Counted from the stretch's first letter, positions 39,266 to 50,864 are shown. The stretch: 64,000 nucleotides of DNA from Cryptomeria japonica (GCF_030272615.1 NC_081409.1:531064291-531128290); one strand, 5' to 3'. Program-made: numbers and translations. Notes: generated from the letters alone by a model not told the origin.

Positions 39266-39590
39266 TGGAGTTGAGGAATAATCAACTCTATATCTCCCAA
39301 AGATCACCTACATGCAAACCTATCACAGAAAGAGAGAAGCAAAATAGCTATGGAGGCTAGAATTCAGAGATCCGAAAAAGAGGAGTCATATTGATTGTGC
39401 AAGAAGAATGCAATTCAATAATTACAGTTGTTATGAAAATACAAAGAGAGAATCCTTATAAAAGGATACTCAAAACCCTAAAGGTGAAACCCTAAAGAAT
39501 TATAAGATTCCTAAGTTTAGCTTAAGCGTAGAGTATAATAGACTAATAATTAAATAAATAATTATTAGCTAATAAAATATAACTATGATA
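39266..39590 (-). repeat. Small Copia-like element 5' LTR
   Basis: The 325-bp right copy; it matches 37298-37621 with scattered differences, and its outer end (AACTATGATA) has drifted from AACTCTAACA. Confidence 0.8.
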
Positions 39591-39666
39591 GTTTTGTTAA
39601 AGCTAAAATCTTTTATTTCGTATAACATTGATTCACCCCCCCTCTTAGTGTTATTGGTTTCCAATA
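39591..39666 (+). repeat. Second Copia LTR tail fragment
   Basis: This 76-bp copy of the Copia-1 LTR end (GTTTTGTTAAAGCT ... GGTTTCCAATA) directly precedes the second copy of the 153-bp flank. It shows that LTR tail and flank were duplicated together. Confidence 0.8.
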
Positions 39667-40194
39667 TTGTATTCCTATAATGACTTCAGCATCTGTATTG
39701 GCCAGTGTCTTATCATGCAACAGAGTTCCTAGTCTGTTATAAATCTGATTGTGAGATATTGCATTATCCATATTCTGTTGATAAACAACCCAGAAATCTT
39801 CAAAGAAACCCTGCAATTTTTCAAATCTCTTAGTCAATAAAATAGAGGCTGTGTCAGCCCTCACACTCTAAATTTTCCTTTTCAACTTTTTATTTTCCAG
39901 TTGTACTTCCCATTTATTTTTCCACTAACACCCATCATGGATTTGTAGCATAGGTTGTCCTCCTCTTTTTAGCAATTCTTCATCTAATCCCTTGTATTGA
40001 TCTTTTTCTTTGATCACTTTGACCAATTGTGCTTTATTAAATTTTGAAATATCAGTACCCATATCAACAGTAACAATGGGATCTACTTCACCAACTTTCA
40101 ATTTCATCATGTGACCAAAGGCTTTATCCACATCCATGATTTTTGGCCTCTTATTTGGAGGGTAAAGAGCCCATAAAAGAAAAGCCTCTTCATT
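39667..40194 (-). pseudogene. Outer PMD-like/coiled-coil ORF, central-C fragment
   Basis: The minus-strand frame from 40194 runs down through IMDVDKAFGHMMKLKVGEVD, ISKFNKAQLVKVIKEKDQYK and LKRGGQPMLQIHDG to a TAG near 39925. It then continues in the same frame as ADTASILLTKRFEKLQGFFE to EVIIGIQ at 39667. Upstream it joins 58576 and downstream it joins 1058 (KFKKHED). The 137 bp at 40058-40194 are repeated at 58576-58712. The protein is charged and helical with no known motif. Confidence 0.65.
40058..40194. repeat. 137-bp direct duplication, left copy (flank of the Tat insertion)
   Basis: It is identical to 58576-58712 except for a two- or three-base difference near the start (CAACAG vs CAGTAG). 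The right copy begins directly after the Tat 3' LTR. This takes the place of the expected 5-bp target duplication. Confidence 0.92.
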
Positions 40195-40200
40195 CCCTTA

Positions 40201-40913
40201 TGACCTTATGACCTCACATCTTCAATGTCGAGAAATAAATTTTTCAAATCTTCATCAAAAGTCGAGAAAAATCTTTTTAACTAAAGAAAATCAATTCTCA
40301 TTGCTAAGGGGAATCTCAGCTTCATCACTTCACATCAAGTTGAGATCTCTTGATTATCTGAATTGAATCAATCGCTAGGGGCATATCAGTTTCATCACTT
40401 CAAATCAAGCTGATATTTGTCTTTCATCTGAATCAATCTCTTAACGTTAATCAGTTTCATTGCTTCAAATCAAGCTGATTATTCGTTTAAACTCAATAAA
40501 AAGTTTAAAGAGTATCTTTGATCACACTCAATCTAAGCAGGTGTTCAGTATTCATTTCTTGATCAAGATGGACAGTTTATCTTCATTGTGTCTTGATCAA
40601 TCAAGTTCAAGATCGATTTTTATCATCACTCACTGCATCTAAGTTCAATCAAGTTCTAGATCAGTAAGATCCGCTTCTTGATCAATCAAGTTCAAGTTCG
40701 ATATCTTTTGTTTCTATCGTTCCTCAGTTCAATCAAGTTCAAGAATGGTATCACTTTAATCAGTCTTCATTTAGCTTTGTCTCTTCGAATCAAGCTAAAC
40801 ACCTTGCTTTTCATTCGGTTCGTGATCAATCAAGTTCAGAACTGGCATCTCCTAGACATCACACATTCTTTGAACCAACGCGTTGCTCGCACATTAATTC
40901 AAAGAGGGGAAAA
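40201..40913 (+). repeat. 713-bp left extension: copy of the pre-3'-LTR interior
   Basis: It matches 56735-57447, is equal in length, and ends with the purine tract AAAGAGGGGAAAA right before the 5' LTR. A purine tract before a 5' LTR is unexpected. The homologous stretch in the interior begins a few bases after a second G-rich tract (56719-56729, CTGAGGGGGCG). Alternatively the LTR itself is 1,844 bp and starts TGACCTTATG. Confidence 0.8.
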
Positions 40914-42044
40914 TGTAATACCCTAAAAATGGTCATCTAAACCATGGGCCCCTAATCTCAACAACATCACCAAGGTCCTAACAAAAGGCAATTAAATCAA
41001 CCTTGAGCACATTATTAATTCTTTAATCATCAAATATCACATGGCAAATCAATTACTCAATATTAATTAAATATTCATTTAATTAATTGAATCATTTCCA
41101 AGAATATCATTTTGATCAATTATCCTATTTTAATTTATTAAATATCCTTGCATATTTAATTAATTAAAAAAATTGCCATTTAATCATGTAAAAGGAATTA
41201 ATTTATTACAAAAAAAAGAATTAATTACAAAACAAGAGTTGAATTGAAATTAAAATAAAAGAATTGAATTGAGAGAGAAATCAAACTTGAGATATTATTT
41301 CTTTTTCTAAATTTAGAACTTGAAATTAGAAAAGAAATTAATTGAATTATTGAATTATTCTATAAAATTGGAACTCAAAGGTTTTTCAGAAAAAGAAGTT
41401 CAGTTGCATTGAAAAGACTCTTTTTTTGAATAAATAAAAGAATTATCTATTTTTATCACAAATGCATGGAATTAATTTATTATTATTTCCAATGCAACTT
41501 GGACTTCTAATTTGAATGCATTTCAATTAAACTATAATTGGAATCTATCTCAAGGTTAACTAAACCTGATTTCTCAATTATTTTCAATTAATCCTAAATT
41601 GAGCTTTTCTCTTGGTAATTCTCTATAAATCAGTCTTCAGCTCTCATTTCAATTTACCCTAGAGATTTTTGAGAACACGCTTGGAGATTATTATCATGCT
41701 AATTTTGCTCTGGAGTCATTGAATATTATTATGCTTTTTTAGATTATTTGCATCCATCATTGCTTGAATCCATATTGCTTGAATTCATTATTTTCTTAAA
41801 TTATTCATCCATCTTGCATCCATATAGTTAATATCATATAGATTAAATCCTTCGTCTTGGTGTAGTCTAGTCACTAGTATTTCTTATAACAATCTGAGAG
41901 TAATCTTATACTCGCATCTTTTAGAAGGCAATTAGTTGCTTTGTTATGGTTTATTACTTATTGATTATTGATTAATAACCATTTATATAATGACTTAATT
42001 GAAGTGTTGTGCTTCCAGCTACAGACCACTTTTTTACACACACA
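40914..42044 (+). repeat. Tat 5' LTR (1,131 bp)
   Basis: It starts TGTAATACCCTAAAAATGG and ends in ACACACACA. The pair at 57448-58575 is 1,128 bp with a few percent differences. The start resembles the non-autonomous element's TGTAGACACCTAAAAATGG. Confidence 0.82.
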
Positions 42045-42048
42045 TATC

Positions 42049-42065
42049 TGGCGCCCACCGTGGGG
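42049..42065 (+). other. Tat primer binding site
   Basis: TGGCGCCCACCGTGGGG begins four bases after the LTR end and is a primer site often found in plant Gypsy elements. Confidence 0.9.
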
Positions 42066-44320
42066 TAGAAGACTACATTTTTTGGTCTCCAAGACTGACC
42101 GCTTATTTTTTTGTTATTTTCCAGATTTTAGATTTTTTGATTTTTTGTCCATACATCTCGTACAACAATTCCCACAGGCTGAAATGATAAACTACAGGTG
42201 TCGTACAAACTATAATCCTGTCTCGTACAAGTTGGGATCCTGTATCGTACAAGTTTTCATACTGTCGTACGACTCTGTATTTTCTTTAAAAAAAAAGAGG
42301 TAAATTTTCATGATTTTTTTTATTATTCTGACGACTGACCTTGATTGTTTATCTGTCTATCTTAGAATTTTTACAGCCTAATCAGTTTTTGCAGAATGCT
42401 TGTCGCACAAAGACAATATGACTACTAATTCGTTGTCTTTGCACGTTGCCTAAGGAGAATCGACTAAACATCATGTATTCTTTAAATTCATTTTTCAGGA
42501 ACCTAACTTGCTATCTGGTTAAAGAACAAATTTGTCTTTCGTGTTTTTAGAAGATTCTGAGAGGTAGGAGAGTATGCTCTTGTCTTTTTCTAGACAATCA
42601 GAAATCTAGACCCTTGAGGCTTTTTCTTTGTTTGAGATTTGTACATCTTTAGCAGGCCTGCCCTCCTAAGGGGTTGAAAAACTCTTAAAGTCATTACGGC
42701 CAGTGTGAGGGGAATGACCTAAGTGGGAATGGCTAGACACCAAGTACTCCAACCCACTATAAAATAAACATGATTTGATGAAAATCAAGTCAACGGCAGT
42801 GCTCGGGAATAGCTCTCCTTCGTACCTTCAGGTATATTAAACTTTGGTTTTCAAGGTTGGGAGACCTCTTAATTGAGTTTATACCTCGACGTGTTGAACG
42901 GATCCCTGACTAGTTCCAATTAAAATTAGAAGCTATCGTGTTCATCTCTGAAAGGGGGTATAATCTTTGTGCAAGAGAGATAGTAACTCTCCCAAGATAC
43001 TTGTCATTTCATGCCCCCATTAACATTTGGAGTCGGTTAATACGGCGTTGAGAATCCATTGCATGAGACTCAGCGGTAGTATTCTGATTAGCTATTGGGT
43101 GTGTGCCTGAGTCTACAAGCAAAGGTTTTCTTTCCTCACCAAATTCCTTAGGGTTTGCATGTTGTGATTGGAGTCACTATACATACTACTTGTTTTATGT
43201 GTTTTCATCCCTGAAACAAAAATTGAAATACCAAAATTGGAGAAGACAACAAACAACTTAGTAATTTGAATCTCTGTCCATTTTAGAAACTAGTCCATCC
43301 TAAGTTGAAACTCTATCCATGTCAGAAACTAGTCCATCCTAAGTTGAAACTCCATCTGTGTCAGAAACTAGTCCATCCTAAGTCGAAACTATGTCTGTGT
43401 CAAAAACTAGTCCATCCTAAGTTGAAACTCTATCCGTGTCAGAAACTAGTCCATCCTAAGTTGAAACTTTGTCTGTGTCAGAAACTAGTCCATCCTAAGT
43501 CAAAACTTTGTCTATGTCAGAAACTAGTCTGTCCTAAGTCAAAACTCTGTCTGTGTCAGAAACTAGTCCGTCCTAAGTCAAAACTTTATCTGTGTCAGAA
43601 CTTGTCCATCTTAAGTCAAAATTTTGTATCCTGGTTCAAAATCAGTCCATCTCAGAATTGGTCATACTCAGTTATCATACTCAGCAATCAAAAAAACTTA
43701 GAATTTCTAGGCTCTATCCTATGAACAATCATACGTGTCTGATAATTTATCATGCTCCACCTGATCCTGTGTCGTACGAGTCTTCTGGTTTGTCATCCTA
43801 GACCTGATCCTATGTTGTACAAGTCATTTTAATTTGTCATCTGGTTTTGTATCCTGTGTCATACAAAACATAAATGCTCCAAGTCTTTTGTCATCCCACA
43901 CATACCCATCTGTCATACGGTATGAGACAGCAACTCATATGAAAGATAACTGTTGTCATCCTGTACCTGCTAAATTGTCGTCTGGTTTAGAAAACTCTAT
44001 CATACGAGTCTCTAGTTTTTTCAAAATAGAATAGTCAAATTTGCCTAAAAACAGCTTACAATGAACATAATACTGGTTATCATTTTCCTGAGCATAAATA
44101 GATCAAGACAATGTACCTCTGCCATTTGCATTGCACAATTTGGTTGATCATCTTTCAGCTAGTTCAATCAACTACCTATCAAATTTTAGTCACTTAGATA
44201 ATGTCTTATATAGGATAGATCATTCCTGAAACCATACTAAATCTTACACTAAACTTAGAATCAACTTAGATAAATGTCTTATACAGGATAGATCTTTCCT
44301 GAAATCAAACTAAATCATAG
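42066..44320 (+). other. Tat 5' leader
   Basis: About 2.25 kb between primer site and gag shows no coding frame beyond one produced by a 39-bp tandem repeat. TCGTAC-type motifs cluster at 42145-42285 and 43725-44000. Confidence 0.65.
43276..43625. repeat. 39-bp tandem repeat, about nine copies
   Basis: GAAACTAGTCCATCC recurs at 43286, 43325, 43364, 43403, 43442, 43481, 43520 and 43559, an exact 39-bp period, with a shortened last unit near 43598. It produces a spurious 13-residue repeat frame. Tandem repeats in untranslated parts of Tat elements are known. Confidence 0.9.
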
Positions 44321-46363
44321 TTGTTTCTCCCAAACAATACATTAACAGAACAACTAGCTCTGAAATTGATCTTGACCCCTGCATCACAAACAACTTTAGG
44401 TCACACTAAATCCATAAAAATGCCTACACAAACCAGGAGTTCTTGTAAGAAAGAAGCCAAAGGCAAAGGAATACCCTTTTCATACACTGAAAATCCAGTT
44501 TATGAAAGGGATCCACTTACTGACATACCATCGTCATCAGGCAGACCAATTTTTGATGAGCCTAAATCTCCCACTATATATGAGACGGAACACAATGACG
44601 GAAACAAGGACGATAATAACATTCTCAAAAATGATAATGATTCCTCATCATCAAGTGAGGCTGACGAAGACACTAAACCTCCAGAAAAAGAAATCCTTGA
44701 CTGTCAAAAGGACAAAGACTTTACAAAAAATGATGAAAATTATCATGACCCTAGAGAAGGAAGACTATTTCTTAGAACTAGCAAAACAAGGTGCTAAACT
44801 TCCTACTGGATATGATGTTCAGACGCTTGTTGCTAAAAAGAAAGAATCACCTATACTCATGGTACACAAACAATTACTAGCCTTACGAATGGAGATCATA
44901 GAACTGAAGAATAAGGACAAGTCCCCAAAACAATATTCTCTGGAAACAATATGTCCCTTTCCATTTGATAAGAATCTATACATGCCTCCATTTCCTTCAT
45001 GAGTGGAGATCCCAAAATTTGATAAGTATGATGGTACCTCAGATCCCCAAGATCATGTTAGAGAGTTTTGTGCCATCTGTATGGAGTTCATGCACGATCA
45101 AATGTACCTCATGCACCTTTTCTTGGGGATTTTATGGGGTCAAGCAATGGAATGGTTCTCAAGTCTACCCAAGGGAATAACAACGTTCAAATAACTAATC
45201 CAACTATTTTTACAATAGTACTCATACAACATTCGACATCCTGTGACTATGATCGAGCTTTGCAATACTAAACAAAAAATAGGGGAGCCTCTTCTTACTT
45301 TCCTCCAACGCTAGAGAAAGTTGTTTTCTAGATATTCTCGATCTATCCCAGACTCTGAGAAAATGGATATATTTGTCAATAACTTGGTCCCCGAACTGAA
45401 GTATAGTGTACAAATGCAAGTACACCCATCATTTAACAAAATGGTAGATAATGCTATTCGAATGGAAGATGTGCTCATAAATAAGGGGGATATCACGCCT
45501 TGGAAAGAAACACAACCAGGATCTAGTGCTAAAGAGAGGAACAAGTATTGGAAGTTTGGAAAAGACAATAACAAGAATTTTGTTAACAATGGAGTAGTAG
45601 ACACTGTCAAAGCCAACTCAAAATCCACAATATTCAACTTGGCTAGTCGTACACAAGCACTTAAAGCCATTGAGGTTGCAGCAGAAAATCTACCAAAGAA
45701 AACAAAGGAATGGTTCAAAGAAAAGCCTTGGCTTTCCAAACCTAAGCGTGATTTTACTCCTCTCGAAAAATTGTATGAATCCTCTTTCAAAACTTTGTTG
45801 GTAAACAACTTGATAACACTACTAGATAACACCAAACCATATGATCCAGATGTTAAACCAAGATGGTGGAGAGAAAATGTTATTGTGACTTGCATTGGAA
45901 TAAAAGTCATAGCATAAACAATTGCATGAAGCTAAAACATGAGATTCAAGATCTCATAGACACTGGTAAAGTTTTTGTTGGGAATCATCCGACTAATGCA
46001 GATCATAAAGCATTTAAAGACCCGTTGCCTGTTTACGAACAAGGTGATTCTTCAAAGACCAAAGGAGGTGCTAAGGTAAATTATACTTATACCAGTCAAG
46101 ACAATGTTATCAACATGATTGAGCCTTCCCACTCAGAATATTGCAATGTGATTATAGTCCAAGATAAACCAAATGAATCACGCTATGCAAGAGCTCTCAC
46201 CCATTCTCAAAAGAAAGTCACCCTCCAAGGAGCTAGTTCTTCTGACCTGACTCAAGCAACATCAAACCCACCAGCCTTGCCAAACAAACAAAAAGAATCA
46301 ACCTTGGACAAATTTAAAAGGTTAACTTCATCATCATCTTCTGGATATAGTGGTGTTGAATAG
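44321..46363 (+). pseudogene. Tat gag, frameshifted
   Basis: The acidic N-terminus runs 44321-44797. After a frameshift near 44770 come AKQGAKLPTGYDVQTLV, a stop at 45000, then the capsid core EIPKFDKYDGTSDPQDHVRE and QAMEWFSSLPKGI (45003-45190). After more stops the core resumes at 45321 to 45917 (SRYSRSIPDSEKMDIFVNNL). A final frameshift leads into 45863-46363, which has a partial zinc-finger-like C-X-LHWNKSHSINNC and a spacer. Gag forms the particle shell; this copy cannot. Confidence 0.8.
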
Positions 46364-47149
46364 TTGAAAAGGACAAATGCTCAAATCTCAATCTTTGAAT
46401 TGCTAAAACTCTCATCTGCTCACAAAGAGATCCTAGACAAAGCATTGCTCACCACCAACGTTCCAAAATATTTAGACATTGATCCATTTCAGTCTATGGT
46501 CGGTCATCTGACTTCACCTAACTATCTCACCTTCTCTGAAGAAGATGACAACTCACTAAATCATCCACATAACCAGCCATTGCATATTGAAGCCATGATC
46601 CACAAACACAGAGTCAAATGTGTTTTGATATATGGAGGTGCAAAGTTGAATATATGTACTTACAGTCTGCTTACACAACTAGGATTCTCTGAAAATGTTA
46701 TTGATCCTGGCAAGAAAATAACAATAAAAGCCTATGATGAGGAAGAAAGGACTTCTAAAGGTCTGGTATTATTACCTATCAGAGTGGGACCTATCGAAAC
46801 AGATGTCCTTTTCCAAGTACTTGATATTCCTTTGTTAAACAATATATTACTAGGCAAGTCGTGGATTCATGAAATGAAAGCAGTACCATTAACATACCAT
46901 CAATGCTTAAAGTTTCCTTATAACGGAGCTAAAGTCAGTATTCCTGCTGATACAAATGTCATCTGTAATGCATTGACAAAAGGTGCAGATACTTTTGTGC
47001 CTCATAATAGGGCAGCCTCTCCAAATGCAGATCTAGAAGCACTAATAAAAGACTTAGAAAATAGATTGAAGATTACAAATACCGGCATGGATGGCTACAA
47101 GATAGAACCGGTACTTTCATTAGTTACTCTCCCTCCATCTCCAAAATAG
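46364..47149 (+). pseudogene. Tat aspartic protease region with altered active site
   Basis: It follows the gag frame after a stop at 46361-46363. The protease core reads VLIYGGAKLNICTYSLLTQL, where the catalytic D of the usual D-G-G/D-S/T-G motif is replaced by Y. GPIETDVLFQVLDIP and LLGKSWIHEMKAVPLTYHQ match the rest of a Tat protease fold. With the Asp lost, this protease would be inactive. Confidence 0.75.
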
Positions 47150-47236
47150 TTGGGCAAGCCATCAAAGGCTATGAGAACACAAACTTCAGCTCCGAATACC
47201 ATATATGATGGTCTCTTTGTATAGTCTTCTACCTCC

Positions 47237-47548
47237 TTGGCGGATGAAATAAAAGAGGATGTTGTTCTTAACTGGCTCTTTAAGGAAGATAGTCAAAATG
47301 AGGAGGTACGACATTGTGAGATTTCCTCAAACCAATATGGTCCCAGCTACAAAATGGTTCAACGCATGGGGTACTCAGGTACTGGTCCTCTGGGAAAACA
47401 AAAGGAAGGTATTACTGAACCAATTCAGCTACAAATCAAATCCACAAATGATAAGGCTGGACTGGGTTATGATCCGAAAAAGACATCAAACCAAAAACAT
47501 GTTTCTAAGTCTAAGTGGCAGAAAAGGATATCACCTTCAACATTATAG
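47237..47548 (+). pseudogene. G-patch domain between protease and RT
   Basis: The frame encodes SYKMVQRMGYSGTGPLGKQK followed by EGITEPIQLQIK and AGLGYDPKK. This fits the G-patch pattern (MGW/Y...G.GLGK...G...PI...GLG), an RNA-binding module. G-patches are known next to protease in some retroviruses and plant Gypsy elements. It lies between protease (ends 47149) and RT (from about 49020). Confidence 0.72.
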
Positions 47549-49022
47549 GAAGTAGACACTCAACAAACAAAAGCAAAGTGTAGAAAAGAGAAAGAGGAAT
47601 CAATAGTCAAGAAATAAGAAACAGTCAGTGCTCAAGCTTTGATGGTATCAGCTACAATAATACAAGAAGTTGAGGTCCCGAAGGATATAAGAGATGAAGT
47701 AGTAAGAATCGGAGAATCGTTTGCACCACTAAAAGTTCCAGTCACATATACTGGCAGGCAGCAAGTAGAAGATTCGGAGACTGATTCAAATGAGTATGAA
47801 TGGGTTCCTCACCACCTCTCAGACACATCCACTACAGAAACTCCAGAAGAGTCTAGCAATGTCATAAATGATGCTCAAGAGCTAATGTGCATAAAACTAG
47901 AGAAACAAATACAAGAAATTGGAGAAAAAAGAGACAAGCAAATTATGAACAAGGACTGAAAGAAGGAAGAATACCAGAAAGCTTCTCATCTATGTACCCC
48001 TATCCTAAAACAGAACAAATCAGGTATAGCACTACACATGAAGAGTTGGAAGCTATAGAACAAGAACCAGTTATCAGCCGAAAAGAAGTTGAATGGAGTA
48101 GATGACAGCAAATCACAGAAACATCAAGATCATGTCAACAGGTGTGTCAGATATAAGTGACAAATGAACCACAACATGAAGGAACTTGCAGTATTAAAGA
48201 TGTTGGTGTTGATACCATACATACACTTATTAAATCACTTGAAGAAGACTTGGAAACTTCACCTGATGACTTTGATGATAGTCCTATTTAGGACAATATC
48301 TACTCAGCCTCAAATTCTGAATCAGCTGATACAAACAATGAAAATTTGTCTACTGATCTTATCATTGTTAAAACACGATATGATGTCCAGTTTGGCGTAG
48401 TGAACGACGTTACAAGTATGTCTATCAGATTAGATCAACTAAATATTAACGTGAACTTTAATAATCATGATCTGACTCTTCCTAGTCTCGAGACACTTGC
48501 GCAAGGTATTCTTCTGGAACTCGACTTTTTGATCTGCCACTGTGATAACAATACTGTGAACGCTCTTCAACCTATCCAAGATTTATCCTTAGTACATCCT
48601 AAATTGATTGACCGTACTTTACAAAATAGCCCATGAATATACCTACTTTTTCCAATGACTATACTTTAGCCTATTATCTCAATGCAGTTGAACCTATAGA
48701 CTCTTCCACCAGTGAACAGAGTGAAAACATGACTGAGGCAGATATCAAGTATCTTAGTCGCAAAAACAAGAAAAATAAAAATAAAATATTTGATGGCGAA
48801 AACCACATTGTGGCGGTGTCAGAATCTAAAAAAGAGAAAATAAAGGACATAGCTAAAGGTGAAAACCTCTCTGAGGTGCTTGAAGGTGAGATGCTTGATA
48901 TACTACCAAGTCATTTCCAAGAAAGGTCCTCCATATTGATCGAGCCAACTCAGCCAATTAACATTGGGAGTCAAGAGACACCACACATCATTCATGTAGC
49001 TTAATCACTATCAGTACAAGAA
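47549..49022 (+). pseudogene. Tat linker between G-patch and RT, decayed
   Basis: Frames at 47639-47959, 48346-48636 and 48633-49004 carry acidic, low-complexity linker sequence with stops between. No enzyme motif is present. The last frame ends just before ELKEFTQLFLEKKINFAWTY, the usual start of Tat RT. Confidence 0.55.
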
Positions 49023-49865
49023 TTGAAGGAATTCACTCAGCTATTCTTAGAAAAGAAAATAAACTTTGCATGGACATACTCTGATATGCCAGGCCTAGAT
49101 CCTGATCTCATTATGCACCATCTTTCAATTACATTGGGAGTAAAACCAATTAAGCAAAAACTCCATAAGATGCACCCGCATGTAGCACTATTAGTCAAGG
49201 CTGAGCTAGAAAAATTTCTATAAGATGGATTTATCAAAGCTATAGATTATGCCAAATGGATTTAAAATATAGTACCTGGGTCAAAGGCAGACAAGTCTAT
49301 CAGAGTTTGCACTGACTTCAGAGATCTTAACAAAGCTTGTCCAAAGGATGACTTTCCATTGCCAAACATTGATATGATAGTCAACATGACTACTGGGTAT
49401 GAAATGTACTCACTAATGGACGGATCCTCTGAATATAATCAAATCAAAATAGCTCCTAGAGATCAAGAAAAGATAGCTTTCACCTGTGCATGGGGAACCT
49501 TTTGTTGGAACGTCATGCCATTTGGGCTAAAGAACACAGGAGCGACCTATCAGAGAGCATTTAAAACCATTTTTCATGATATGATGCATAAGAATATGGA
49601 TGATTATGTTGATGACACCGTAGTGGAGACTATGAAAAGATCAACGCATATTCAAGAGTTAGGTCCTATACTAGACAAAATGGAAAAGTTCAAACTCTGG
49701 TTAAATCCAAAGAAGTGTGCATTCGGAGTGACATCTGGTAAACTACCTGGCTACGTCATTTCAAAGAAGGGAATCGAGGTTGATCCTGAGAAGGTCCAAG
49801 CTATAATGGAAATGCCACCTCCGAAGAACATCAGTCAAATGAGAAGTCTACAAGGACGTCTCTAA
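49023..49865 (+). pseudogene. Tat reverse transcriptase
   Basis: Recognisable blocks are FAWTYSDMPGLDPDLIMHHL, RVCTDFRDLNKACPKDDFPL, LMDGSSEYNQIKIA, NVMPFGLKNTGATYQRA, the YVDD active site (MDDYVDDTVV, near 49600) and GYVISKKGIEVDPEKVQAI. Stops at about 49221 and 49263 and another at 49863 break the frame. RT copies element RNA to DNA; this copy is dead. Confidence 0.88.
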
Positions 49866-49989
49866 TCCATCAGATGATTCATTTCTTAGCTAGCAAACAA
49901 AGCTCAACCTTTCACAAAGGTATTGAGAAAAGGAGTAATATAGAACTAGGATCAGTAGTACAAACAACATCTTTAGTAGATAAAAGAGT

Positions 49990-50864
49990 ACCTATCAAAT
50001 CCACTGATATTGATGCCATCGATTTAGGGTAAACCACTAATCTTATATATATCAGCAAATGATTCATCACTGGGGGCACTTCTGGCACAAGAGGATGATA
50101 ATAAAAAGGAACGAGCTATTTATTACATCAACAGGAAATTGGTGTCTTATGAAATGAACTACACTATAATAGAAAACGCATGCTTGGTGTTAGTCTTTGC
50201 ATCACAAAAACTGAGACACTACATGCTAGCACATTCAGTCAAGTTGGTGGCCAAAATTGATCCACTCAAGTATCTTCTCAATAAGGTGACACTTACATGA
50301 AGATTAGAAAAATGGGTCATGATCCTTATAGAGTTTGACATTAAATATGTGGAACGCAAAGCCATTAAAGGATAGGTAATTGCTGATCAACTTGTTAAAG
50401 CTCCACTTGAGGACACTCAACCGCTACACATAGAGTTTTTAGATGAATCTATAATGCATCTTACTCAACAACCTTGGAAAATATTCTTTGATGGGTCCTT
50501 TACTCAAAATGGTTCAGGTGTTGGCATATTATTCATTACTCCTTAGAAGTATTCAATCCCAAAGTCTTATAAGATTCTATTCCCTTGCACGAACAACATT
50601 GCAGAATATGAAGCTTTGGTGAATGGGATAAAACTAGCTATTGAATGGAAGGTTGCAGAATTGTATATCTATGGAGATTCTCAGCTAGTGGTTAATCAAA
50701 TCATCGATACATATCAGACTCGAGATGAGAAAATGATGCCTTGCAAGAGGATGGTTGATGATCTTAAGAAGTATTTTTCTTTTGTATCATTCCAACAGAT
50801 TCCTAGGTCCGCAAACAAAGCAGCAGATGCTATGGCTACCTTGGCATCTATACCTGAGTTATAG
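49990..50864 (+). pseudogene. Tat dual RNase H region
   Basis: The first RNase H is at about 50030-50420 (ANDSSLGALLAQEDDNKKER, YEMNYTIIENACLVLVFA). A second, archaeal-type RNase H follows at 50470-50864 (WKIFFDGSFTQNGSGVGI, NIAEYEALVNGIKLAIEW, YGDSQLVVNQI). Two RNase H domains in tandem mark the Tat lineage. Several in-frame stops occur. Confidence 0.82.

Larger units (their letters stand above)
37298..39590 (-). mobile_element. Small non-autonomous Copia-like LTR element (2.3 kb)
   Basis: Direct repeats of 324 and 325 bp (37298-37621 and 39266-39590) bound a 1.64-kb interior. On the minus strand a TGGTATTAGAGC primer site (39251-39262) follows the LTR end, and AAGGGGGGG precedes the LTR start TGTTAGAGTTATC (37621). 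No gag or pol frame is present. The target copies are imperfect (GTTAT vs GTTTT). It is a short non-coding derivative, longer than most TRIMs, that would need Copia enzymes from elsewhere. Confidence 0.8.

Noticed and set aside
40201-42044. Reading the Tat LTR as 1,844 bp starting TGACCTTATG
   Set aside because: Not excluded, but less likely. A purine tract abuts the internal TGTAATACCC start, whose first bases match the other element's LTR, and no 5-bp target duplication fits the longer version.
43276-43625. CRISPR-like array
   Set aside because: Repeats are contiguous with no unique spacers, and the context is a plant retroelement.
43305-43724. 139-codon frame with repeated CQKLVHPK units
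   Set aside because: It is only the 39-bp tandem repeat read in one frame. It lies in the leader and has no family resemblance.
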